A DNA stretch of 64,000 bases from Banduia mediterranea (GTDB taxonomy: Bacteria; Pseudomonadota; Gammaproteobacteria; Nevskiales; Nevskiaceae): NCBI RefSeq assembly GCF_031846245.1, contig NZ_JAVRIC010000010.1:59961-123960 (forward strand). The letters are read 5' to 3'. Each line of letters opens with the position of its first letter. Position 1 is the stretch's first letter. Below are positions 47,504 through 57,141 of this stretch, in pieces. The notes below the pieces were generated by a model. That model was not told where the DNA came from, did no database searches, and was given only the letters and a program-made list of their open reading frames with translations. The translations under genes and the position numbers were made by a program.

Positions 47504-48226
47504 ATGACGATCGACTGGACCAGCCTGGCTCTGCAGACGATCAACGTCCTGGTCTTGCTGTGGCTGCTGCAACGCTTCCTGTACCGTCCGGTACTGGCGG
47601 TGCTGGAGCGGCGCCAAACGGAAATCGGCGAGCGCCTCGCCAAAGCCGAAACGGCGCGGCTCGAAGCCGAAGCGGCCAAGACCGAGATCGCCGCCGAACA
47701 CGCCAGTCTGGCCTCGCAGCGCGAGCAGCGGCTGGCACAGGTCCAGGCCGAAGCCGAAGCCGCCCGCGCCGCGCGCATGCAGGACGTGGCCGTACAAAGC
47801 GCGCGTCTGCTCGATGAGGCACAGCACCAGATCGAACGCGAGCGCGCCGAGGCCGAAACGCAGCTGCGCGAGGATGCCGCCACCCTGGCCGCGGACTTCG
47901 CCGCACGCATACTCGAACGGGTGCCGGCCGGCGTGCTGACGCGGGCCTATCTCGAAGAATTGACCACGCAGAAGGAGGCCTTGCAGGCGCTCGGCGCATC
48001 GGAACTGCGCGTGGTCTCCGCCTCGCCGCTGGCCGAGGACGAAACCACAGCCATCCAGGCGCGTCTGAGCCCGCTGCTGGCGCATCCGGTGCAATGGCGC
48101 TTCGAAGTCGACGAAAGCCTGATCGCCGGGCTGGCGGTGCACGCCGACGATTCCGTGATCGCGCACAGCCTGGCGCAGGATCTGACGCAGCTCAAGGCCG
48201 CGGCGCTTGAACATGACACTGTCTGA
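47504..48226 (+). CDS. atpF: N-type ATPase b subunit with delta-like C-terminus
   Basis: A 240-residue peripheral stalk protein. One N-terminal membrane helix ([23 protein letters not shown]) leads to a long Ala/Glu/Arg-rich coiled coil. The last 75 residues ([38 protein letters not shown]) resemble the C-terminal part of the delta subunit. No separate atpH exists in the operon, so this tail probably replaces it. It overlaps atpA by 14 bp. Confidence 0.9.
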   Translation: MTIDWTSLALQTINVLVLLWLLQRFLYRPVLAVLERRQTEIGERLAKAETARLEAEAAKTEIAAEHASLASQREQRLAQVQAEAEAARAARMQDVAVQSARLLDEAQHQIERERAEAETQLREDAATLAADFAARILERVPAGVLTRAYLEELTTQKEALQALGASELRVVSASPLAEDETTAIQARLSPLLAHPVQWRFEVDESLIAGLAVHADDSVIAHSLAQDLTQLKAAALEHDTV

Positions 48227-49724
48227 GGCCCTGGGCGGCTGGTTGCCGCAGGCGCGCGAGCGCGCCGCCGCCGCGCCGCTCGGCGGGCACACCGAAACCT
48301 ATGGCCGGGTCGAATCGATCGCCGACGGCGTGGCGGTCGTGTCCGGCCTGCCGCAGGCACGGCTGGACGAACGTCTCAGTTTCGAAGGTGGCCCCAGTGG
48401 CTACGTGCTGAACCTGGAGGCGGATCATCTGGCCTGTGTGCTGCTCGACGGTGCCGAATCGCTGGGCGCCGGCCTGCGTGTGCGTGGCACTGGCGAGATC
48501 ATTCGCGCCCCGGTGGGCGACAGCTTGCTCGGGCGCGTCATCGACCCGATCGGCCGGCCGCTCGACGGCGGCGCACCGATCGAAGCGGCCGAGTGGCTGC
48601 CGGTCGAACGCCCGGCGCCGGCGATCTTCGAGCGCGACCTGGTCACCCAGACCGCGTATACCGGCATTGTCGCGATCGACAGCCTGTTCGCGCTGGGGCG
48701 CGGCCAGCGCGAACTGATCATCGGCGACGCCGCCACCGGCAAGACCGCCATCGCCACCGACACCATCATCAACCAGAAGCACAGCGACATGATCTGCGTC
48801 TACGTCTCGGTCGGGCAGACGTCCGCCTCGACCGCACGCGTGATCGAGGCGATCCACGCGCATGGCGCACCGGAACGCAGCATCATCGTGGTCGCCGCCG
48901 CGTCGAGCGCGCCGGGCCTGCAGTGGATCGCGCCATTTGCCGGCTTCACCATGGCCGAATACTTTCGCGACCGCGGCGCGCATGCGCTGGTGGTGATCGA
49001 CGATCTCAGCAAGCACGCCGCCACGCACCGCGAGCTGGCGCTGCTGACGCGCCAGCCGCCGGGGCGCGAAGCCTACCCCGGCGATGTCTTCTACGTGCAT
49101 GCGCGCCTGCTCGAACGCGCCGCCAGGCTCTCGCCCGAGCGCGGCGGAGGTTCGCTCACCGCCTTGCCGATCGCCGAAACCCAGGCCGGCAATCTTTCCG
49201 CCTACATCCCGACCAATCTGATCTCCATCACCGACGGCCAGATCGTGCTCGACCGCAAGCTGTTCGACGCCAATCACAAGCCGGCGATCGACACCGGCCT
49301 CTCGGTCAGCCGCATCGGCGGCAAGACCCAGACCCCCGCGATGCGTCAGGCCGTCGGCTCGCTGCGGCTGGACTACGCGCAGTTCCTGGAACTGGAGATG
49401 TTCACGCGTTTCGGAACCACCGTGGAGCCGCGCGTACAGGCACGGCTGGTGCGCGGCCGGCGCATCCGCGCCTTGCTGACGCAGCCGCAATACGCACCGC
49501 AAACGCCGGCCGTGCAACTGGCGCAACTGCATCTGCTGCACAGCGGCGCCTTCGACGCCTTGCCGCCGGAAGCGGTGGCCAAACTGCGCGCACGGCTGCC
49601 GGACTGGCTGGCCGGAGCGGGGCAGGGTTTCGCCGACGCTGTCGCAGCCGGCGATGCCCTGCCGGAGGCACTGCTCAAGCAAAGCATCGAAGCGCTCAAG
49701 CAACTGCTGGGCCCGGCCCCATGA
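48213..49724 (+). CDS. atpA: N-type ATPase alpha subunit
   Basis: A 503-residue non-catalytic F1 subunit: Walker [16 protein letters not shown], the signature [27 protein letters not shown], and the C-terminal [15 protein letters not shown]. Normal F-type alpha length. The ATG at 48213 lies inside the end of atpF; the TTG two codons earlier is less likely. It overlaps atpG by ATGA. Confidence 0.94.
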   Translation: MTLSEALGGWLPQARERAAAAPLGGHTETYGRVESIADGVAVVSGLPQARLDERLSFEGGPSGYVLNLEADHLACVLLDGAESLGAGLRVRGTGEIIRAPVGDSLLGRVIDPIGRPLDGGAPIEAAEWLPVERPAPAIFERDLVTQTAYTGIVAIDSLFALGRGQRELIIGDAATGKTAIATDTIINQKHSDMICVYVSVGQTSASTARVIEAIHAHGAPERSIIVVAAASSAPGLQWIAPFAGFTMAEYFRDRGAHALVVIDDLSKHAATHRELALLTRQPPGREAYPGDVFYVHARLLERAARLSPERGGGSLTALPIAETQAGNLSAYIPTNLISITDGQIVLDRKLFDANHKPAIDTGLSVSRIGGKTQTPAMRQAVGSLRLDYAQFLELEMFTRFGTTVEPRVQARLVRGRRIRALLTQPQYAPQTPAVQLAQLHLLHSGAFDALPPEAVAKLRARLPDWLAGAGQGFADAVAAGDALPEALLKQSIEALKQLLGPAP

Positions 49725-50551
49725 GCGGGCAGGACCCGCGGCTGGCCGAACGGATCGGCAGCGTGCAGCAGCTCTCCAGCGTGGTGGGTGCCATGCGAGG
49801 CATCGCCGCCGCACGCGCGCAGCAGAGCCGGCACCAGTTGGCCGGCATTCGCGCCTACGCCGAGATCGTGGCCGATGCGATCTCGCAAGCCCTGGGCCTG
49901 CTGCCGCCGGGCGATTCAGTGCCCGCAGCCGATACGGGCCTGCCCCAGGCCTGCGTGATGTTCTGCACTGAGCAGGGCTTTGCCGGCGCGTTCAACGACC
50001 GCATCTGTGATGCGGCAGCACCCTTGCTCGACGCGGGCGCCGTGCCCTTCGTGATCGGCGGGCGCGGCGCCCGCCTGCTGCGCGCACGCGGCGGTGAACC
50101 GCAGTGGTCGGCGCCGATGATCGCCCAGGCCGGCAGCGCACGCGCACTGGCAGACCGTATCGGCAAGGCCCTGATCGATGCGCTGGCGGCCGGCCGCATC
50201 GGCGGCGCCATGATCGTTCACGCGGCGCTGGACGGCACGCGCGTGAACCTGAAGCAGGAATCGCTGCTGCCGCTCGACGCCACCCGCTTCCCGCGCAGCA
50301 GCATCCAGCCGCTGACGTATCTGCCCGCACCGCTGCTGCTCCGCGAACTGGCCGCCGAATACCTGTTCGCCCAACTCGCCGCCGCCGTGCTCGAAAGCCA
50401 CGCCGCCGAAAACAGCGCCCGCATGCAGGCCATGGCCGCCGCGCAAGACAACATCGGCCACCGCCTCGAAGGCCTGCGCCTGGATCAACAGATCCAGCGC
50501 CAGGACGCCATCACCGACGAACTCATCGAACTCGCCGCCAGCGTCCTCTAG
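49721..50551 (+). CDS. atpG: N-type ATPase gamma subunit
   Basis: A 276-residue central shaft. N- and C-terminal coiled-coil helices ([24 protein letters not shown] and the closing [21 protein letters not shown]) flank a Rossmann-like middle ([18 protein letters not shown]). This is shorter and more divergent than housekeeping gamma, as in other N-ATPases. Last gene of the operon. Confidence 0.9.
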   Translation: MSGQDPRLAERIGSVQQLSSVVGAMRGIAAARAQQSRHQLAGIRAYAEIVADAISQALGLLPPGDSVPAADTGLPQACVMFCTEQGFAGAFNDRICDAAAPLLDAGAVPFVIGGRGARLLRARGGEPQWSAPMIAQAGSARALADRIGKALIDALAAGRIGGAMIVHAALDGTRVNLKQESLLPLDATRFPRSSIQPLTYLPAPLLLRELAAEYLFAQLAAAVLESHAAENSARMQAMAAAQDNIGHRLEGLRLDQQIQRQDAITDELIELAASVL

Positions 50552-50588
50552 CCAAACCCAACACCACATTTGCTCACTCCCACCCCGC

Positions 50589-50710
50589 CCGTAGGGTAGG
50601 CAGGCTTCACCTGCCCACGCCTTGCCTGGATGTAAGCACCGCCGGCTTTCTGACCCCGCAGCGCGGTCGGTCGATCCGCGTGGGCACGCTACGCTCTGCC
50701 CACCCTACGG
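50589..50710. repeat. Nested inverted-repeat element
   Basis: CCGTAGGGTAGGCAG at 50589-50603 is inverted at 50696-50710 (14 of 15). An inner pair, TGCCCACGC at 50612-50620, is inverted at 50678-50686. This palindromic 122-bp unit lies between the converging atpG and ferritin genes. It resembles the widespread GTAGGGTGGGCA-type intergenic repeats and may also terminate transcription. Confidence 0.6.
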
Positions 50711-50719
50711 ATGGTCGGA

Positions 50720-51025
50720 CTATTCCGGGGAATGGGCGGCGTCGTGTGCGAGGCTGCGTTCGGTGAAGAGGTAGTCCTTCAGCTCTTTCGAAAACTTGGG
50801 ATCGTTGCGGCGTATCCATTCGATCAGCATTGACGCGTGCTCTTTTTCCTCGTTGCCGTTGTGCTGGAGGATCGCTTTGAGTTCTTCGTTCTGGCAGGCG
50901 TCGGCGCGCTGCTGGTACCAGTCCACGGCTTCCAGCTCTTCGATCAGGGACGACAGTGCGCGGTGCATGTCGCGGGTCTGCGGGCTCATGTCCGAAGCCG
51001 CTTCGTGGAGTTGTTCCATCGCCAT
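50720..51025 (-). CDS. Encapsulated-ferritin (EncFtn) homologue
   Basis: A 101-residue helical iron-binding protein like Rhodospirillum EncFtn. It has the two-helix core with metal residues in LIEELEAVDWYQQRADAC and the closing EEKEHASMLIEWIRRNDP (Glu and His ligands), then LKDYLFTE. EncFtn rings oxidise and pass Fe(II) into an encapsulin shell. The C-terminus ends HDAAHSPE and lacks the LTVGSL-like encapsulin targeting peptide, and no encapsulin gene is in the window. The start at 51025 follows GAGGAC. An FNR-type box lies 75 bp upstream. Confidence 0.88.
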   Translation of the reverse strand: MAMEQLHEAASDMSPQTRDMHRALSSLIEELEAVDWYQQRADACQNEELKAILQHNGNEEKEHASMLIEWIRRNDPKFSKELKDYLFTERSLAHDAAHSPE

Positions 51026-51099
51026 GGCTGTTTGTCCTCGTGCCGAATGTCGAATTGATAGGTGATCCCGAGAGTTTAGGCATCTGTTCGGATTCGGCA

Positions 51100-51113
51100 T
51101 TGATCCGTGTCAA
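51100..51113. promoter_or_regulatory. FNR/ANR-type box
   Basis: TTGATCCGTGTCAA (TTGAT-N4-GTCAA) lies in the divergent gap between the ferritin gene and the Pat-like gene. It could serve either promoter. Confidence 0.6.
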
Positions 51114-51223
51114 ACGCTCGGTCTACCGCTTCGCGGGAAATTGACGCAGGACAAGGGCGCCGCTGGCGCAACGGCCTACCCTGACCGGGCCTCGTCGGCA
51201 TGGCCGGCATTCCGAAGCAGCCC

Positions 51224-53899
51224 ATGACAATACGCAATCTGGATTCCCTGTTCGATCCCGCCTCGGTGGTGGCGATCGGTGCCTCGTCCCGGCCCGGCAG
51301 CGTGGGCGCTACGGTGTGGCGCAATCTGCGCAACGGCAGTTTTTCCGGGGCGCGCTATGCGCTCAATCCGAAGTATCACGAACTCGACGGTGAGCCGGTC
51401 TACGCCAGTGTGGATGCCTTGCCGCAGGTGCCGGAACTGGCCGTTGTGTGTACGCCGGCGGCGACGGTGCCGGGACTGATCGCGCAACTCGGCGCGCGGG
51501 GTACACGCGCGGCGATCGTGATCAGCGGCGGCCTGAATGCCGCGCAGAAGCAGGCGATGCTGGATGCGGCGCGGCCTTATCTGCTGCGCGTGCTGGGGCC
51601 GAACTGCATCGGCGCGCTGGCGCCGCATATTGGCCTCAATGGGAGTTTCGCGCACCTGGACGCCCGACCCGGCGAGCTGGCTTTCGTCTCTCAATCCGGC
51701 GCGCTGGTGACGGCGATGCTGGACTGGGCGCGTGCCCGCGACATCGGGTTTTCGCATTTCATTTCGCTGGGCGAGCAGGCCGATGTGGATTTCGGCGATC
51801 TTCTGGATTTTCTCGCCAGTGATCCCAAGACGCGGGCGATCCTGCTGTACATCGAGTCGGTGCAGGCTTCGCGCAAGTTCATGAGCGCGGCGCGCGCGGC
51901 GGCCCGCAACAAGCCGGTGATCGTGGTCAAGGCTGGCCGATCCAGCGCGGGCGGTCGTGCCGCTGCCTCGCATACCGGTGCGCTGGCCGGTTCCGACATC
52001 GTGTTCGATGCGGCCATTCGCCGCGCCGGCATGCTGCGCGTGGACACGCTTCAGGATCTTTTTCTGGCGGCCGAGACGCTGGCGCATTTCCGCGGCAATC
52101 TCGCCGATACTTTGACGGTGCTGACCAATGGCGGCGGGGCCGGGGTGATGGCGGCCGACGCCGCGGCGTCTCTGGACGTACCGTTGAGCGAACTGTCCGC
52201 CGACACGCTGCGGCGGCTGGATGCGGAACTGCCGGCCGGCTGGTCACACGGCAATCCGGTGGACATCATCGGCGACGCGCCGGTGGAGCGATACCAGGCG
52301 GCGCTGCGCGTGCTGGCCGACGACATGCCCGGCGGTGCGGTGCTGTTCGTGCACGCGCCAACGGCGATCGTGCCGAGTCTGGAGATCGCGCGCGCCATGC
52401 TGCCGCTGGCCCGGCATCAACCGCCCTGGCTGATGGGGTGCTGGCTCGGTGATACGGCGGTGGTGCAGGCACGGACGCTGTTCCGCGAAGGCGGCATTGC
52501 CGACTATGCGACGCCCGAGGTGGCGGTGCGTGCGTTCTCGATGCTGCGTAGCTATCGGCAAAACCAGGCGCAGCTGCTGGAAACTCCGGCGGTTGCTGGC
52601 CCCTCCAGGGTCGTGGACCCGGAGGCGGCGCGCGCGATCGTCGCGCAGGCGCTCGCGGCCGGCCGTGACTGGCTCAGCGAGCCGGAAGCCAAGGCGCTGC
52701 TGGCGGCCTACGCCATTGCCGTGGTCGAGACGCGCCGCTGCGACCCGCAGCCGGAAGCTGCGGCCGAGGCGGCGCAGGCGATCGGATTGCCGGTGGCCCT
52801 GAAGATTCTGTCGCCGGACATCACCCACAAATCCGATGTTGGCGGGGTTGCGCTGCACCTGGAGAACGAGGATGCGGTGCGCAGCGCGGCGGCGTCGATG
52901 CTGGAGCGTGTCCGCGCAGCAAAGCCCGACGCCCATATCGACGGCTTTTCGGTGCAGGCCATGGTCGAGCGGTCGCAGGCGCAGGAGCTGATCGTCGGTG
53001 CCAGCATCGATGCCGTGTTCGGGCCGGTGATCCTGTTCGGCGAAGGTGGCACCGCCGTGGAATTGCTCGCGGATCGCGCGATCGGGCTGCCGCCGCTGAA
53101 CAGTCCACTGGCGCGGGCCTTGATCGAACGTACGCGCGTTGCGCGGCGCCTGGCCGGATACCGTGGCCGGCCGCCGGCCGACCGCGAGGCGATCGAGCGC
53201 GTCCTGATCAATATTTCGCAGCTGCTGGCCGATGTGCCGCAAATCGCGGAACTCGACATCAACCCGTTGATCGCCGACGACGCCGGCGTGATCGCGCTGG
53301 ATGCGCGCGTGCGGCTGGATGCGCGCGCGCCGGCCGGTGTCCCGCATTTCGCGATCCGGCCGTATCCGCAGCAACTGGTCGAATCGGTGCGCTGGGAGGG
53401 ACGCGAGCTGCTGTTGCGGCCGATCCGCGCCGAGGACGAGGCCCAGCATCTGGAATTCCTGGCCAGCCTCGCCCCTGAGGATGTGCGCCTGCGCGTGTTC
53501 AACAGCCGCCGCCATATCGAGCACAGCGAACTGGCGCGGTTGACGCAGATCGACTACGGACGCGAGTCGGCCTTCGTGGCCGTGGAATGCGTCGATGGCG
53601 TCGAACGGACGCTGGGCGTGGCGCGGGCGCTGAGCGACCCGGACAACATCGAAGCGGAATTCGGAATCATCGTGCGCTCGGGGCTCAAGGGTGGCGGACT
53701 GGGTCTGCTGTTGATGAACAAGCTGATTCGGACGCTGCGCGAACAGGGCACCCAATTTCTGATTGGCACGGTACTCGCCGAAAACCGGCGCATGCTGGAC
53801 CTGGCCCAGGAACTCGGCTTCGAGCAGTTGCCAGCCGAGCGCGGCGACGACACCCGCGAGATCCGGCTGGCCTTGCAGGCGGACGCGAAGCCGGCCTGA
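51224..53899 (+). CDS. Pat-like bifunctional acyl-CoA synthetase/N-acetyltransferase
   Basis: An 891-residue protein of the PatZ/YfiQ type. The N-terminal NDP-forming acyl-CoA synthetase domain comprises a CoA-binding part (DPASVVAIGASSRPGSVG), a ligase part (LGPNCIGALAPHIGLN, SGALVTAMLDWA) and an ATP-grasp part (residues about 490-700, LPVALKILSPDITHKSDVGGV). The C-terminal GNAT domain (about 730-880) shows LLLRPIRAEDEAQHLEFL and the acetyl-CoA loop GLKGGGLGLLLMNKL. Such enzymes acetylate lysines, for example to shut down acetyl-CoA synthetase, or make acyl-CoA. The ATG at 51224 begins at the CoA-binding domain; the one at 51200 lacks a ribosome site. Confidence 0.92.
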   Translation: MTIRNLDSLFDPASVVAIGASSRPGSVGATVWRNLRNGSFSGARYALNPKYHELDGEPVYASVDALPQVPELAVVCTPAATVPGLIAQLGARGTRAAIVISGGLNAAQKQAMLDAARPYLLRVLGPNCIGALAPHIGLNGSFAHLDARPGELAFVSQSGALVTAMLDWARARDIGFSHFISLGEQADVDFGDLLDFLASDPKTRAILLYIESVQASRKFMSAARAAARNKPVIVVKAGRSSAGGRAAASHTGALAGSDIVFDAAIRRAGMLRVDTLQDLFLAAETLAHFRGNLADTLTVLTNGGGAGVMAADAAASLDVPLSELSADTLRRLDAELPAGWSHGNPVDIIGDAPVERYQAALRVLADDMPGGAVLFVHAPTAIVPSLEIARAMLPLARHQPPWLMGCWLGDTAVVQARTLFREGGIADYATPEVAVRAFSMLRSYRQNQAQLLETPAVAGPSRVVDPEAARAIVAQALAAGRDWLSEPEAKALLAAYAIAVVETRRCDPQPEAAAEAAQAIGLPVALKILSPDITHKSDVGGVALHLENEDAVRSAAASMLERVRAAKPDAHIDGFSVQAMVERSQAQELIVGASIDAVFGPVILFGEGGTAVELLADRAIGLPPLNSPLARALIERTRVARRLAGYRGRPPADREAIERVLINISQLLADVPQIAELDINPLIADDAGVIALDARVRLDARAPAGVPHFAIRPYPQQLVESVRWEGRELLLRPIRAEDEAQHLEFLASLAPEDVRLRVFNSRRHIEHSELARLTQIDYGRESAFVAVECVDGVERTLGVARALSDPDNIEAEFGIIVRSGLKGGGLGLLLMNKLIRTLREQGTQFLIGTVLAENRRMLDLAQELGFEQLPAERGDDTREIRLALQADAKPA

Positions 53900-53924
53900 G
53901 GAACGCGTCGCCCGTCGCGAACCC

Positions 53925-54503
53925 TCAGGCCGGGGAGGCGGCTTGCGCAATCCAGCGCACGCGCGGCTCGAAACGGCCCGGAGACAGCGGCGTGCCGGCC
54001 GGTCCACCGAGAATGATCGGTGCGATCGGCCGGTAGTCCGGTGGAATGCCGAGCGCCTTGCGGCCGTCGCTGGAATCCAGCCAGGGCAGCGCGGTGCTGA
54101 CCCAGCAACTGCCCAGGCCCATGCTGTGCGCGGCGAGCATGATCGAGTAGGCGGCCATGGCGCAGCCGGCGTCGGCCAGCGCGCCGGGCTGCGTGGCGCA
54201 GACCACGATCAGGGCCGGTGCGCCGTAGAACAGTTCGTGCTCCGGCGCCTTCAGCTCCTCGCGCTGGCCGAAGAACGGCGAGCGGCGGCGCAGGGAGGTC
54301 AGCAGATGCTGCTTGGCGCGGCGCGACAGTTCGGACACCGTGGCGGGGTCGGCGCTCAGACTGAACGACCAGGGCTGCTGATTAAGATGGCTCGGCGCAT
54401 TGCTCGCCGCCGCCACCAGCTCCAGCAACACCTCGGGGTCGACCGGCTCGGGTAGAAAGGCGCGCACCGCGCGCCGGCCGGACAGGGTTTCCATCAGTTT
54501 CAT
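53925..54503 (-). CDS. Nitroreductase-family flavoprotein
   Basis: A 192-residue FMN-dependent nitroreductase-like protein. The FMN-binding opening SGRRAVRAFLPEPVD is followed by AASNAPSHLNQQPWSF, and the dimer core by CAMAAYSIMLAAHSMGLGSCW. It ends GGPAGTPLSPGRFEPRVRWI. The ATG at 54503 starts directly at the domain (MKLMETLSGRRAVRAF); longer frames run into the FNR-type boxes. Substrate unknown. It shares a promoter region with glgP. Confidence 0.9.
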   Translation of the reverse strand: MKLMETLSGRRAVRAFLPEPVDPEVLLELVAAASNAPSHLNQQPWSFSLSADPATVSELSRRAKQHLLTSLRRRSPFFGQREELKAPEHELFYGAPALIVVCATQPGALADAGCAMAAYSIMLAAHSMGLGSCWVSTALPWLDSSDGRKALGIPPDYRPIAPIILGGPAGTPLSPGRFEPRVRWIAQAASPA

Positions 54504-54578
54504 CGTCTGCTCGCGTGGCCGCTGGCGACCGTCTTGGATAGGGCGGCCACAGCTTTGTCCGCGTGCGCGGTGGTGGCA

Positions 54579-54607
54579 TTGACGGCCGTCAAATTGACGG
54601 CCGTCAA
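54579..54607. promoter_or_regulatory. Twin FNR/ANR-type palindromes
   Basis: The perfect 14-bp palindrome TTGACGGCCGTCAA occurs twice (54579-54592 and 54594-54607), one base apart. Each fits TTGAC-N4-GTCAA. They sit between the nitroreductase (minus) and glgP (plus), 36 bp before the latter. Confidence 0.65.
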
Positions 54608-54642
54608 GGTGGGCGTGAGGGGCGGAGCCGCACAATGGCCGC

Positions 54643-57123
54643 ATGTCGATTTTCTTTCAGACCGGCTCGCTGCCGGAGCCGCTTGCCGGGCTGGCCACCC
54701 TGGCGCTTGATTTGCGCTGGTCCTGGAATCATGCGGCGGACCGCTTGTGGCGGCGCCTCGATGCCAGCCTGTGGGAACGCGAAAGCAATCCCTGGATGTT
54801 GTTGCAGAGCGTGTCCCGGGAAACCCTGGAGACCCTCGCCAGGGATCAGGATTTCGTGGCGCAGCTGTCGCAGCTGCTGGCGGAACGTGAGCGCTATCTG
54901 CAGGAGCCTGGCTGGTACGCGGCGGCACGGGGCGCGGACGGCCCCGCCGGCATCGCCTACTTCAGCCTGGAATTCGGGATCAGCGAAGCCTTGCCACTGT
55001 ATGCCGGCGGTCTCGGCGTGCTGGCCGGCGACTATCTCAAGAGCGCCAGCGATCTGGGCCTGCCGGTGGTCGGCATCGGCCTGCTGTATCGCGAAGGTTA
55101 TTTCCGCCAGTTGATCGACCCGCAGGGCCGCCAGCAGGAATCCTATCCCGGCAACGATCCCTGGCAGCTGCCGTTACAAGCGGTGGCCGAGGCGGACGGT
55201 TCACCGCTGACCATCGAACTGTTGCTGCCGGGCCGGACCGTGCGGCTGCGCGTGTGGTTGGTGGAGGTGGGACGCGTGCGCCTGTACCTGCTCGACAGCA
55301 ACGATCCGTTCAACGCACCGCAGGATCGCGGCATTACCGCCAAGCTGTATTCGGGCGGACAGGAGCCGCGCCTGCAACAGGAGTACGTGCTCGGCGTCGG
55401 CGGCTGCAAGCTGCTCGAAGTGCTTGGTATCGAACCCGAGATCTGCCATCTCAACGAAGGCCATTCCGCCTTCGCCGTGCTCGAACGCACCCGCTTCCTG
55501 GCGCAGAAGCACGGGCTCGATTTCCGCGAAGCCTGGTGGGTGGCCCGTGCCGGCAATGTCTTCACCACGCATACCGCGGTCGATGCCGCGTTCGATCGCT
55601 TTGCGCCGGAGCTTGTGCGCAAGTATGCGCGTGCCTATACGGAATTCTCGGATCTGGCGCTGCACGAACTGCTGGGACTCGGCCGTGCCGATCCCGACGA
55701 CGATGCGGAGCCGTGCAACATGGCCTATCTGGCGCTGCGCGGCTGCGCGCACACCAATGCCGTCAGCCGCCAGCATGGTGATGTCAGCCGCGCGCTGTTT
55801 TCGAGGCTGTTCCCGCGCTGGCCGCTGGACGAGGTGCCGATCGGCCATGTCACCAACGGTGTGCACGTGCCGAGCTGGGACTCGCGCGAGTCCGATGCGC
55901 TGTGGACCCAGTCCTGCGGCAAGGCACGCTGGAAGGGTGATGCCGCGGACCTGCACGAGCCGCTGTGCGACTTGTCGGCCGCGCAGCTATGGGAGTTTGC
56001 CGGCGCACGTCGCGCCAGTCTGGTTCGTCATGTGCGGCAGGTGCTGGGCGCGCAGCGCGGCCTGCGCGGGGAGACGCGGCAGCACATCGCCGAAGCCGCC
56101 GAGGTGCTGGACCCGAATGCGCTGACGCTCGGTTTCGCGCGGCGCTTCACCGCCTACAAGCGGCCCAATCTGCTGCTGCGCGAACCGGAGCGCTTGGAAC
56201 GCCTGCTGCTCGACGCAACCCGGCCGGTGCAACTGGTCGTGGCCGGCAAGGCACATCCCGACGATACCGAGGGCAAGCATCTGATCGAGCAGTGGCAGCA
56301 GTTCACGCATCGGTCGGGCGTTCGTGGCCATGTGGTGTTCCTCGCCGACTACGATCTCGGCATCGCCGCGCAACTGGTGCAGGGCGTGGACCTGTGGATC
56401 AACACGCCGTCACGGCCCTACGAGGCCTGCGGCACCAGCGGCATGAAGGTGCTGGTCAACGGCGGGCTCAACCTGTCGGTGCTCGACGGCTGGTGGGCCG
56501 AGGCCTACACGCCCGAGGTGGGCTGGGCGATCGACGGCGACGGCGATGCGCTCGACGCCGAAACGCTTTATCGCCTGCTCGAGAACGAGGTCGTGCCGGC
56601 ATTCTACGAACGCGACGCGGACGGCATTCCGCAGGCCTGGGTGGCGCGCATGCGCGCCAGCCTGTCGCAGTTGACGCCAGCCTACAGCAGCAATCGCATG
56701 CTCCGGGATTATGTCGAACAGCTTTACCGTCCGGCCGCCACCGCATATCGGCGGCGGCTGGCCGACGGCGGCGCGCTCGCGCACGAGTTGCAGGCCTGGT
56801 CCGAGGCCTTGCAGCGGCATTGGGACCACGTGCATTTCGGCGAGGTCGAAGCCCGGCGCGAAGGCGAGGACTGGCTGTTCCATGTGCCGGTCTATCTGGG
56901 CGATCTGTCGCCCGATTCGGTCAGGGTCGAGTTGTGCGCCTTGCCCGGCACATGCCTGGCGATGCAGCGCGAAAGCGCGATCACCGGGGCCGCGCATGGC
57001 TACATCTACAGCGTGCGTGTCGGCGCCGAGCGCCCACAGGACGACTACACGGCGCGCGTGCGCCCCTGGCATGCCGAGGCCGTGCTGCCGAGTGAATGCG
57101 GTCTGATCGCCTGGCAGCGCTGA
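54643..57123 (+). CDS. glgP: Alpha-glucan (glycogen) phosphorylase
   Basis: Releases glucose-1-phosphate from glycogen or maltodextrin. 826 residues, of the bacterial/archaeal alpha-glucan phosphorylase type that begins with a DUF3417-like domain (LDLRWSWNHAADRLW, residues about 20-110). YFSLEFGISEALPLYAGGLG, VCHLNEGHSAF-type and FARRFTAYKRPNLLL segments follow. The pyridoxal-phosphate Lys is in ACGTSGMKVLVNGGLN, followed by DGWWAEAY. It faces glgC convergently with an 18-bp gap; together they make and break glycogen. Confidence 0.95.
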   Translation: MSIFFQTGSLPEPLAGLATLALDLRWSWNHAADRLWRRLDASLWERESNPWMLLQSVSRETLETLARDQDFVAQLSQLLAERERYLQEPGWYAAARGADGPAGIAYFSLEFGISEALPLYAGGLGVLAGDYLKSASDLGLPVVGIGLLYREGYFRQLIDPQGRQQESYPGNDPWQLPLQAVAEADGSPLTIELLLPGRTVRLRVWLVEVGRVRLYLLDSNDPFNAPQDRGITAKLYSGGQEPRLQQEYVLGVGGCKLLEVLGIEPEICHLNEGHSAFAVLERTRFLAQKHGLDFREAWWVARAGNVFTTHTAVDAAFDRFAPELVRKYARAYTEFSDLALHELLGLGRADPDDDAEPCNMAYLALRGCAHTNAVSRQHGDVSRALFSRLFPRWPLDEVPIGHVTNGVHVPSWDSRESDALWTQSCGKARWKGDAADLHEPLCDLSAAQLWEFAGARRASLVRHVRQVLGAQRGLRGETRQHIAEAAEVLDPNALTLGFARRFTAYKRPNLLLREPERLERLLLDATRPVQLVVAGKAHPDDTEGKHLIEQWQQFTHRSGVRGHVVFLADYDLGIAAQLVQGVDLWINTPSRPYEACGTSGMKVLVNGGLNLSVLDGWWAEAYTPEVGWAIDGDGDALDAETLYRLLENEVVPAFYERDADGIPQAWVARMRASLSQLTPAYSSNRMLRDYVEQLYRPAATAYRRRLADGGALAHELQAWSEALQRHWDHVHFGEVEARREGEDWLFHVPVYLGDLSPDSVRVELCALPGTCLAMQRESAITGAAHGYIYSVRVGAERPQDDYTARVRPWHAEAVLPSECGLIAWQR

Positions 57124-57141
57124 GGCGCAAGCCGCTGCCGT

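Noticed and set aside
48593..49720. Long frame fused upstream of atpG
   Set aside because: The upstream part is an out-of-frame shadow of atpA. The real atpG start is the ATGA overlap at 49721.
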